Shown one piece after another: positions 1-5,863 of a DNA stretch of 7,030 nucleotides. A program made the position numbers and the translations under genes. The DNA is taken from contig JAUVTM010000113.1 of the NCBI GenBank assembly GCA_030601545.1, forward strand, positions 1 to 7,030, in the 5' to 3' direction. Origin of the DNA: Syntrophobacterales bacterium (GTDB lineage: Bacteria > Desulfobacterota > Syntrophobacteria > BM002). The notes under the pieces are model-generated. The model saw nothing but the letters and a program-made list of their open reading frames with translations. It searched no databases and had not been told where the DNA came from. Within the stretch, counting starts at the first letter, position 1. Every line of letters begins with the position of its first letter.

Positions 1-806
1 GTCTCACACTTGTCATTAGTGACCACGTAGCCATCTGCGTTCATTTTTATGCCGGCAGGCACCAGCTGATTGTTGGGAATGAAGCCCACAAAGACAAAGA
101 CGCCATCGGTTGCCAATTCCCGCTTTTCGCCGGTTTGGGTATCCTGTAAATCCACTGCATTGACGCCTTCGTCATTGGCTTTGATTTCGGTGACAATCGA
201 GTTCCACAGGATCTCGATCTTACATTCTTCCTTGGCCCGCTGCTGGAGGATCATGCTGGCCCGCAGTGCATCCCGCCTGTGGACCAGATAAACGTGCTTG
301 GCTAGTTTAGCAAGGTAGAGGGCTTCTTCGACGGCTGTATCGCCTCCCCCCACAACTACTACAGTTTTGTCTCTGAAAAAGAAGCCGTCGCAAACCCCAC
401 AGTAAGAGACTCCCTTTCCATAGTATTCATCCTCGCCAGGAATATCGAGTTTGCGGGGACTGCCACCGGTTGCCAGAATGACCGTGTGTGTCTTAAGGAT
501 GTCACCATTGGCGAGCCGGACTGTATGAAAATCCAGCCCCGGCTCCACTGCCACAACCTCTTCCTGGACGATCTCCGTACCGTATGATTGAGCATGCTGG
601 AGGAATTTCTGTGATAATTCATAACCGGTGATGTGCTCAAAACCGGGATAATTCTCCACTCCGGCAGATATAGCCACCTGACCACCAACAGCACCTTTCT
701 CGATAAGGATCGTCTTCAACGCTGCTCTCATGGCATATATCCCGGCACTAAGCCCACCGGGGCCACCTCCAACGATTACAACATCGTACAAATCACCCTC
801 CGACAT
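1..806 (-). CDS. trxB: Thioredoxin reductase, partial (C-terminus beyond the left edge)
   Basis: This is an FAD-dependent pyridine nucleotide-disulfide oxidoreductase that passes electrons from NADPH to thioredoxin in the cytoplasm. The frame is open from the ATG at 806 to the window edge, giving 268 residues of a family usually about 310 long. Visible in order are the FAD-binding GGGPGG (residues 13-18), an ATGG loop (112-115) followed by SPRKL, the redox-active CGVCDG with Cys136 and Cys139, the nucleotide-binding GGGDTAVEEA (153-162) and the HRRDALRAS motif (176-184) typical of NADPH-using members. The C-terminal FAD motif (GVFAAGD-like) is cut off. A strong AAAGGAG ribosome site lies 7 bases before the ATG, which fixes the start. 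The gene sits 194 bp beyond the acyl-CoA dehydrogenase, so it may have its own promoter. Family assignment is firm. The physiological partner (thioredoxin or a related small redox protein) is not visible here. Confidence 0.95.
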   Translation of the reverse strand, partial: MSEGDLYDVVIVGGGPGGLSAGIYAMRAALKTILIEKGAVGGQVAISAGVENYPGFEHITGYELSQKFLQHAQSYGTEIVQEEVVAVEPGLDFHTVRLANGDILKTHTVILATGGSPRKLDIPGEDEYYGKGVSYCGVCDGFFFRDKTVVVVGGGDTAVEEALYLAKLAKHVYLVHRRDALRASMILQQRAKEECKIEILWNSIVTEIKANDEGVNAVDLQDTQTGEKRELATDGVFVFVGFIPNNQLVPAGIKMNADGYVVTNDKCE

Positions 807-813
807 CAACGGT

Positions 814-820
814 CTCCTTT
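814..820 (-). promoter_or_regulatory. Ribosome binding site of trxB
   Basis: AAAGGAG on the minus strand, 7 bases from the ATG at 806. It is the best Shine-Dalgarno match in the window and supports that start. Confidence 0.75.
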
Positions 821-926
821 CCAGAACACAACCTCGTAGCGACGAAGCGGGTCGTAACCATCTCCCGGTGACACGCCCTTCTCCTCGGTCCCGCGACGGC
901 AATTTGTGAAATTTTCAAGTTAGTAT

Positions 927-954
927 TTTATATAACTTTTATCAAAAAGTCTAA
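927..954 (-). promoter_or_regulatory. Possible promoter of trxB
   Basis: The gap between acd and trxB (807-1000) has a distinctly AT-rich core at about 901-955. Read on the minus strand it holds TTAGAC (954-949), a 16-base spacer and TATAAA (932-927), which resembles a housekeeping -35/-10 pair. Transcription would begin near 920 and leave a leader of about 114 bases. The -35 match is poor, so this is a candidate only. If real, trxB can be transcribed independently of the icmF genes. Confidence 0.3.
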
Positions 955-956
955 CT

Positions 957-982
957 GCGCATAACTAATAATCTTCTTGCGC
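957..982 (-). terminator. Weak candidate stem-loop after acd
   Basis: Just downstream of the acd stop, GCGCA (957-961) and TGCGC (978-982) can pair as a 5-bp stem around a 16-base loop. On the minus strand this is followed about 8 bases later by a run of five T. The stem is short and the T run is distant, so termination here is uncertain. The loop also contains a word related to the repeats upstream of tetR. Confidence 0.2.
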
Positions 983-1000
983 CTCATGCCAACCTCTCTG

Positions 1001-2152
1001 CTACTGGCGCAGCAACTGGCGGGCAATTATCAACCTCTGGATCTCGCTCGTGCCTTCATAAATGGTGCAGACTCGCACATCTCGGGCCATTCGCTCCAAG
1101 GGGAACTCACGAGAATAGCCGTAACCTCCAAGAATTTGCATGGCGTCATAGCAGGCCCGATTTGCTGACTCGGAGGCGTAAAGCTTGGCCATTGAAGCTG
1201 CTTTTGTAAAGTCTTTACCCAGGTCCTTCAAATGGGCGGCCTGGAGCAGCAATAGTCGTGCTGCCTCAAGCTCAGTGTAGCGGTCGGCCAGTTTCCATTG
1301 GATCGCCTGTAATTCGGCAATGGGCCTGCCAAACTGTACCCGCTGTTTGGCATATTCTTTGGCATAATCCATTGCCGCCAAACCGATGCCCAACGCCATA
1401 GAACCAATACCGATCCGCCCTCCGGCCAACTCTGAAACTGCAATTCGATAGCCGTTGCTAACGTCACCCAGCAGATTCTCCCTGGGCACTCGACAATCTT
1501 CCATAACGAGTTCATTGGCGGCAGAGCCGACCTGCCCCATCTTTTCTTCATCTTTGCCCACCACAAAGCCCGCAAACTCCGGTTCCACCAGAAAGGCACC
1601 TATGCCCTCGCCCTTGGGTGCGTCTTTGTCAACCACAGCCCAGATGATGAAGACTCCAGCATAGGCACCGCTGGTAATGAATATTTTTCGTCCATTGAGA
1701 ATCCAGTGATCTCCCCGGATAACCGCAGTCGTGCAAACAGCTGCGGCGTCGGACCCGGCCTCAGGCTCAGTGAGTCCGAAGCCAGCAGCAGCGTATTCAC
1801 CGCTGCAAATTCTGCTGAGGTACTTTTTCCTCTGTGCTTCGGTGCCCATGGACTCAATTGCTTCAGCTACCATGTTGGTTACCGAGGTGGTCACTGCGGT
1901 TGAGGCACAACCCCGGCCCAGTTCTGTCAAGACTAAACTCAGGGCCACCGAGTTGCTATCGGTACCTCCGTACTCAGAGCGAATATTCACACCCATAAAA
2001 CCGAGTTTGGCCAGCTTCTTCAAATTTGCGAGAAGGATATCTCGATTCTTGGTGCGATCCAGCTCTGCTGCAGCAGGTTCAAGCTCTTGTTTGGCAAATC
2101 TCGCCGCCGCCGCTTGAATCAGTTTTTCTTCCTCAGTCAGTTCGAATAGCAT
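1001..2152 (-). CDS. Acyl-CoA dehydrogenase, short-/medium-chain or branched-chain type
   Basis: A 383-residue flavoprotein that introduces a trans-2,3 double bond into an acyl-CoA and hands the electrons to electron-transfer flavoprotein. The length is normal for the family. The first signature is seen at GLTEPEAGSDAAA (126-138) and the second at QILGGYGYSREF and onward (339-358). The catalytic base is most likely Glu366 in IYEGTSEIQR, the position used by short- and medium-chain and isobutyryl-CoA dehydrogenases. The alternative glutamate of isovaleryl-CoA dehydrogenases is not evident near LAGGR (242-246). The start at 2152 gives the usual MLFELTEEEK opening and has GAGGAG upstream at 2157-2162. 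Extending the frame to 2257 would translate the hairpin repeat and is wrong. Lying after icmF, it probably works on an acyl-CoA that IcmF makes or consumes, but exact chain specificity cannot be read from the sequence. No ETF genes are in the window. Confidence 0.95.
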   Translation of the reverse strand: MLFELTEEEKLIQAAAARFAKQELEPAAAELDRTKNRDILLANLKKLAKLGFMGVNIRSEYGGTDSNSVALSLVLTELGRGCASTAVTTSVTNMVAEAIESMGTEAQRKKYLSRICSGEYAAAGFGLTEPEAGSDAAAVCTTAVIRGDHWILNGRKIFITSGAYAGVFIIWAVVDKDAPKGEGIGAFLVEPEFAGFVVGKDEEKMGQVGSAANELVMEDCRVPRENLLGDVSNGYRIAVSELAGGRIGIGSMALGIGLAAMDYAKEYAKQRVQFGRPIAELQAIQWKLADRYTELEAARLLLLQAAHLKDLGKDFTKAASMAKLYASESANRACYDAMQILGGYGYSREFPLERMARDVRVCTIYEGTSEIQRLIIARQLLRQ

Positions 2153-2156
2153 GCCG

Positions 2157-2162
2157 CTCCTC
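2157..2162 (-). promoter_or_regulatory. Ribosome binding site of the acyl-CoA dehydrogenase
   Basis: GAGGAG on the minus strand, 4 bases before the ATG at 2152 (6 bases if counted from its GAGG part). The spacing is short but acceptable. It decides for the 383-residue start over the longer frame through the repeat. Confidence 0.6.
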
Positions 2163-2187
2163 ACTAGCTCCCAAAGAGAGCAATAAT

Positions 2188-2229
2188 CGTCATGCCGGAC
2201 ACGACGAAAAGTCGTGATCCGGCATCCAG
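2188..2229 (+). repeat. 42-bp palindromic element, copy A
   Basis: The element begins CGTCATGCCGGA and ends TCCGGCATCCAG. ATGCCGGA (2192-2199) pairs with TCCGGCAT (2218-2225), and inside it CACGAC (2200-2205) pairs with GTCGTG (2211-2216) around a GAAAA loop, leaving one bulged A. This makes a 14-bp stem. It lies 36 bases upstream of the acd start codon, so in the transcript it forms a strong hairpin in the leader. It is a REP- or MITE-like element with no coding role. Confidence 0.85.
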
Positions 2230-2242
2230 TAAACCTTTTCTT

Positions 2243-2284
2243 CTGGATTCCGGACACCCGCCTTCGGCGGCTTCCGGAATGACG
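2243..2284 (-). repeat. 42-bp palindromic element, copy B, inverted relative to copy A
   Basis: On the minus strand it begins CGTCATTCCGGA and ends TCCGGAATCCAG, so its ends match copy A with one changed base in each. ATTCCGGA (2247-2254) pairs with TCCGGAAT (2273-2280), and CCGCC (2258-2262) pairs with GGCGG (2266-2270) around a three-base loop. Its internal stem sequence differs from that of copy A although both are 42 bp, so structure is kept while the core varies. It is separated from copy A by 13 bp (2230-2242). Confidence 0.85.
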
Positions 2285-2325
2285 GAATCGGTGTTTAGTC
2301 AGGGAGATTGAATATCTCTACAATT

Positions 2326-2331
2326 TGTCAA
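2326..2331 (-). promoter_or_regulatory. TTGACA hexamer, possible -35 element before acd
   Basis: A perfect TTGACA lies on the minus strand 174 bases before the acd start. No convincing -10 sequence is found 16-18 bases downstream. Instead an inverted repeat, GAGAT and ATCTC around five bases (2304-2318), lies where a -10 or an operator would be. It could be a weak or regulated promoter for acd, or chance. Confidence 0.2.
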
Positions 2332-2358
2332 TTCATAGTGAGTAGTTCTTACTGCCTG

Positions 2359-2403
2359 CCTGTCCCGCCTGTCCCGAGCTTGTCTCGGGGAGCTTGTCGC
2401 GGG
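2359..2403. repeat. Short direct repeats of 9 bp and 14 bp, with a hairpin
   Basis: CCTGTCCCG occurs twice in tandem (2359-2367, 2368-2376). It is followed by a 14-bp unit starting GAGCTTGTC that is duplicated with one difference (2376-2389, 2390-2403). CCCGAG (2373-2378) and CTCGGG (2384-2389) form a 6-bp stem with a CTTGT loop. Fourteen is twice seven, the period of the adjoining arrays. Confidence 0.75.
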
Positions 2404-2479
2404 GCTGCCTGCTGCGAGCTGCCAGCTGTCTCTGCCCTCTGTCATCTGACCTCTGACTTCTGATCTCTGATCTCTGTCT
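2404..2479. repeat. Heptad repeat array with a fixed CTG core, 11 units
   Basis: From 2404 to 2431 there are four units of form GCTGNNN. From 2431 to 2479 there are seven units of form TCTGNNN in perfect 7-base register. CTG recurs at 2405, 2412, 2419, 2426, then 2432, 2439, 2446, 2453, 2460, 2467 and 2474, with a single one-base slip between the fourth and fifth. The three N positions vary. On the transcribed strand the core reads CAGA or CAGC. There is no coding potential. Confidence 0.85.
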
Positions 2480-2485
2480 TTTTAC

Positions 2486-2506
2486 CCTATGCCCCATGCT
2501 CTATGC
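2486..2506. repeat. Three heptads with an ATGC core
   Basis: CCTATGC, CCCATGC and TCTATGC follow each other without a gap. This is the same period as the neighbouring CTG array but a different core. The word GCTCTATGCC that includes the third unit (2498-2507) recurs exactly at 6587-6596. Confidence 0.65.
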
Positions 2507-2530
2507 CTTATTTTCACTGGCTGCTGACGC

Positions 2531-2565
2531 TATGCGCTCTGCGCCAAGCGCTATGCGCGTTATTA
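2531..2565. repeat. Heptads with a GCGC core, abutting and overlapping the icmF stop
   Basis: Four units of form NNNGCGC run from 2531 to 2558. The next heptad (2559-2565) is GTTATTA, which contains on the minus strand the icmF TAA stop and a second in-frame TAA (2560-2562). The array thus begins at the last codon of the gene. GCGC, CAA and GCGC (2541-2551) could form a small GC hairpin after the stop, but no T run follows, so it is not a convincing terminator. Confidence 0.65.
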
Positions 2566-5500
2566 CATGTTTCGTCGATATTGCCCCCCAACGTCGAAGA
2601 GTGCTTGGGTAATCTGCCCCAGGCTGCAGTATCTTACCGTGTTCATCAGTTCGGCGAAGATGTTTTCCCCAGCCAGGGCCACTTGCTGCAATCTTTCCAG
2701 AGCAGCCGGAGCATCCTTTTCATGCCGGCGCTGAAACTCCCGAAGGCGTCTGAGTTGCGACAGCTTCTCCTCTTCGGTGGCGCGGGCCAGTTCCACCGTA
2801 CTACTCAGCGATTCGGGTTCATCACCCGGCTGACGGAAAGTGTTGACCCCGATGATGGGAAGCTCTCCACTATGTTTCAAGCGCTCATAATACATTGACT
2901 CTTCTTGAATCTTACTGCGCTGATAGCCGGTCTCCATGGCACCCAAAACCCCGCCCCGCTCCGTGATCCGGTCAAATTCCACAAGCACCGCTTCCTCCAC
3001 CAGCCGAGTCAGCTCTTCGACCATGAAACTTCCCTGATTCACGTTTTCATTCTTCGCCAAACCCCACTCTCGGTTGATGATAAGCTGAATGGCCAAGGCC
3101 CTTCTCACCGACTCAGGGGTGGGCGTAGTGATGGCCTCATCATAGGCGTTGGTATGCAGGCTATTGCAGTTATCGTAGATGGCAACCAGAGCTTGCAAGG
3201 TGGTGCGAATATCGTTGAGCTGAATCTCCTGGCTGTGCAGGGATCGACCTGAGGTCTGGATGTGGTACTTGAGCATCTGCGAACGGAGCGAGCCCCCGTA
3301 CATATCACGCATGGCCAGAGCCCAGATGCGTCGGGCAACCCGGCCGATCACGGAGTACTCTGGCTCCATGCCACTGGAAAAGAAGAACGACAGATTAGGA
3401 GCGAAGCTATCCAGCTCCATCCCACGCGACAGGTAATATTCCACATAGGTAAAGCCGTTCGCCAGGGTGAATGCCAACTGACTAATGGGATTTGCCCCAG
3501 CTTCAGCAATGTGATAGCCAGAGATGGAGACCGAGTAAAAATTGGCCACTTTGTTCCCGATGAAGAACTCCTGAATATCACCCATCATTTTCAGGGCAAA
3601 ATCGATGGAAAAGATACAGGTATTTTGTCCCTGGTCTTCCTTGAGAATGTCCGCTTGCACAGTGCCGCGCACCGTACTGAATACATGGGCCCGGATCTGC
3701 CGGTACTCCTCCTCATTGGGCTCGCGTCCTTGCTCCGCCTTGAATTTGTCGGCCTGCTGGTCAATTGCACTATTCAAGAACATCGCCAGAATGATCGGAG
3801 CCGGACCGTTGATGGTCATGGACACCGAGGTATTTGGTCCGCAGAGGTCGAAGCCGTCGTACAAAACTTTCATATCGTCCAAGCTACAAACACTAACACC
3901 GGAGGTGCCCACTTTGCCGTAAATATCCGGCCTGTCGTCGGGATCACAGCCATACAGAGTTACCGAATCAAAGGCAGTGGAAAGCCGCTTGGCTTCATGG
4001 TGCTCGGAGAGTAGTTTGAAGCGGCGATTGGTCCTTGCTGGGTCACCCTCGCCCGCAAACATCCGTGTCGGTTCCTCGTCCATACGTTTGAAGGGAAACA
4101 CTCCTGCCGTGTAAGGAAAGCGGCCAGGCACATTCTCCTCCCTCAGCCAGCGGTATATTTCACCCGGATCTTTGAAGCCGGGCAACACTACCCGTGGGAT
4201 TTTCTGCCTGGACAAGGATTCGGTATAGAGCGGAACCCTGAACTCCCGGTCTCTAACCTTGTAGACAAATTCATTACCACTGTAAGCCTCTTTCATCTCA
4301 GGCCATTTTCGCAGCAACTGGCGTGTCTCCTCGTCCAGCTCCTGCTCAGCCTTGGCTGTCTCCTCTTTCAACCGGTCCAGGATATCTGCAGTGTCATGGG
4401 GCTCTCCCGCTTCTTCCAGTGTTGCAGCCGTCTGCTGAAGATGCCAGTGACGCCGTACCGCCTCGGCCTGCTCACTGGTGCGACGATGGTAAGCGCGAAC
4501 CGTCTCTGCAATTTCGGCTAAGTACCTAGTGCGCTCGGGCGGAACGATGATGGTCTTGGAAGTGGAGGTGTGGGTCTCTGGCCGTGGAAGGTTTGAATCA
4601 AAACGCACCCCCGTTTTTTCCGCAATCCCAGCCAAGACAGCTTGGTACAGTGCCGTTACTCCATCATCGTTGAACTTGGAGGCTATGGCCCCGAATACCG
4701 GCATATCTTCCGGGAGCCGGTCCCATTCACCTCTGTTGCGCTGGACCTGTTTTCTCACCTCCCTAACAGCGTCGTCACCGCCCCTTTTCTCAAACTTATT
4801 CACCACGATCAGATCGGCAAAATCAAGCATTTCAATCTTTTCCAGCTGGGACGGGGCGCCGAACTCGGGTGTCATCACATAGGTGGACAAGTCTACCAAT
4901 TCGATAATTTCCGCGTCTCCCTGGCCAATTCCTGCTGTCTCCACTATGACAAGGTCGAAACCTGCAGCTTTAAGCACTTCAATGCCATCCTCTATGGCCT
5001 CTGACAACTCGGTGTGTGATTTGCGGGTGGCAAGGGAACGCATGTAAACCCTCTCGGTGCCTATGGCATTCATCCTGATACGATCACCCAACAGGGCGCC
5101 GCCGGTCTTTCGGCGAGATGGATCAGTGCTCAGGATACCAACGTTGATTTCCTTGAAATCGTGCAAAAATCGAAGAATCAGCTCGTCGGTCAAAGAGGAT
5201 TTTCCCGCCCCGCCTGTGCCGGTTATCCCCACCACCGGTATTCTTCGCTCTTCGAGTCTCTGGCTGATATGGGCCCTGAGCCTGGTCAGATGACCGTTTC
5301 CCTCGGCCTTGGCCAACTCCATAGCGCTGATGAGCTTTGCCACCAGCGGCTTGTTTATTGGCTGCAGCTGATCAAGTTCAAAGTCGCTACCACTTTCCAC
5401 CGTGGGGAAATCAATCCTTTTGACAAGATCGTTGATAATGCCTTGCAAACCAAGGTGGACGCCATCTTCTGGAGAGTAAACCTTCTCCACCCCATACGCT

Positions 5501-5844
5501 TCCAGTTCCTGGGCCTCGTCAGAGAGAATCACTCCGCCACCGCCGCCAAAAACCTTGATATGAGGAGCACCCTTCTTTTTCAGCAGATCCACCATATATT
5601 TGAAAAACTCGATGTGCCCTCCCTGGTATGAAGAAACGGCGATTCCTTGGGCGTCCTCCTCTATGGCGGCATCAACAATCTCGTGAACCGAACGATTATG
5701 CCCCAAATGGATTACCTCCACTCCTGTGGCCTGGAGAATGCGCCGCATGATGTTGATTGCGGCATCATGGCCGTCGAAGAGAGAGGTGGCCGTTACCACC
5801 CGAACTGCACACCTGGGCTTGTATGCCTCAGCACTAGCCGTCAT
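2563..5844 (-). CDS. icmF: Fused isobutyryl-CoA mutase with built-in G-protein chaperone (IcmF)
   Basis: An adenosylcobalamin-dependent radical enzyme of 1093 residues that rearranges isobutyryl-CoA to n-butyryl-CoA. The N-terminal B12-binding domain (about 13-140) has the lower-ligand histidine His26 in SLFDGHDAA and a glycine run at 100-104. A MeaB-type GTPase (about 203-415) follows, with P-loop GTGGAGKS (209-216), ETAGIGQGD (302-310) and base-recognition NKFE (349-352). A linker (about 420-560) leads to the substrate-binding mutase barrel (about 560-1093) with SISGYHIAEAG (His778). By my alignment from memory Phe596 (PTRMF) and Gln740 (GQNT) take the places of the Tyr and Arg of methylmalonyl-CoA mutase, which fits isobutyryl-CoA. 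The ATG at 5844 is preferred over a GTG at 5847 because AGGAG lies 6 bases before it. It follows tetR by 19 bp and ends in two tandem TAA stops. Some IcmF proteins also convert isovaleryl-CoA to pivalyl-CoA; that activity is possible here. Confidence 0.96.
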   Translation of the reverse strand: MTASAEAYKPRCAVRVVTATSLFDGHDAAINIMRRILQATGVEVIHLGHNRSVHEIVDAAIEEDAQGIAVSSYQGGHIEFFKYMVDLLKKKGAPHIKVFGGGGGVILSDEAQELEAYGVEKVYSPEDGVHLGLQGIINDLVKRIDFPTVESGSDFELDQLQPINKPLVAKLISAMELAKAEGNGHLTRLRAHISQRLEERRIPVVGITGTGGAGKSSLTDELILRFLHDFKEINVGILSTDPSRRKTGGALLGDRIRMNAIGTERVYMRSLATRKSHTELSEAIEDGIEVLKAAGFDLVIVETAGIGQGDAEIIELVDLSTYVMTPEFGAPSQLEKIEMLDFADLIVVNKFEKRGGDDAVREVRKQVQRNRGEWDRLPEDMPVFGAIASKFNDDGVTALYQAVLAGIAEKTGVRFDSNLPRPETHTSTSKTIIVPPERTRYLAEIAETVRAYHRRTSEQAEAVRRHWHLQQTAATLEEAGEPHDTADILDRLKEETAKAEQELDEETRQLLRKWPEMKEAYSGNEFVYKVRDREFRVPLYTESLSRQKIPRVVLPGFKDPGEIYRWLREENVPGRFPYTAGVFPFKRMDEEPTRMFAGEGDPARTNRRFKLLSEHHEAKRLSTAFDSVTLYGCDPDDRPDIYGKVGTSGVSVCSLDDMKVLYDGFDLCGPNTSVSMTINGPAPIILAMFLNSAIDQQADKFKAEQGREPNEEEYRQIRAHVFSTVRGTVQADILKEDQGQNTCIFSIDFALKMMGDIQEFFIGNKVANFYSVSISGYHIAEAGANPISQLAFTLANGFTYVEYYLSRGMELDSFAPNLSFFFSSGMEPEYSVIGRVARRIWALAMRDMYGGSLRSQMLKYHIQTSGRSLHSQEIQLNDIRTTLQALVAIYDNCNSLHTNAYDEAITTPTPESVRRALAIQLIINREWGLAKNENVNQGSFMVEELTRLVEEAVLVEFDRITERGGVLGAMETGYQRSKIQEESMYYERLKHSGELPIIGVNTFRQPGDEPESLSSTVELARATEEEKLSQLRRLREFQRRHEKDAPAALERLQQVALAGENIFAELMNTVRYCSLGQITQALFDVGGQYRRNM

Positions 5845-5850
5845 CACACT

Positions 5851-5855
5851 CTCCT
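5851..5855 (-). promoter_or_regulatory. Ribosome binding site of icmF
   Basis: AGGAG on the minus strand, 6 bases before the ATG at 5844 and only 3 before the alternative GTG at 5847. This decides for the ATG. Confidence 0.7.
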
Positions 5856-5863
5856 AATCGAAA

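Noticed and set aside
2153..2257. 35-residue N-terminal extension of the acyl-CoA dehydrogenase
   Set aside because: It translates the hairpin repeat, has no family similarity, and the ATG at 2152 has a ribosome site and the usual MLFELTEEEK start.
2188..2284. Recent insertion of a complete MITE
   Set aside because: The ends form inverted repeats, but the flanks (AAT before, GAAT after) show no clear target-site duplication, so recent transposition is not supported.
2404..2565. CRISPR array
   Set aside because: Units are 7 bases with variable flanks. There are no 25-40 base repeats with unique spacers and no cas genes.
2503..2898. Plus-strand open frame of 131 codons over the repeat and the icmF 3' end
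   Set aside because: It begins in repeat sequence and is then antisense to icmF; no domain is visible.
3262..4014. Plus-strand open frame of 250 codons opposite icmF
   Set aside because: It lies wholly antisense to a well-supported coding domain, has no recognisable motif and mirrors icmF codon structure.
2563..5844. Methylmalonyl-CoA mutase
   Set aside because: The fused B12-GTPase-mutase order and the Phe596/Gln740 substrate positions indicate IcmF instead.
5845..5847. GTG start one codon upstream in icmF
   Set aside because: Only 3 bases from AGGAG. The adjacent ATG at 5844 has better spacing.
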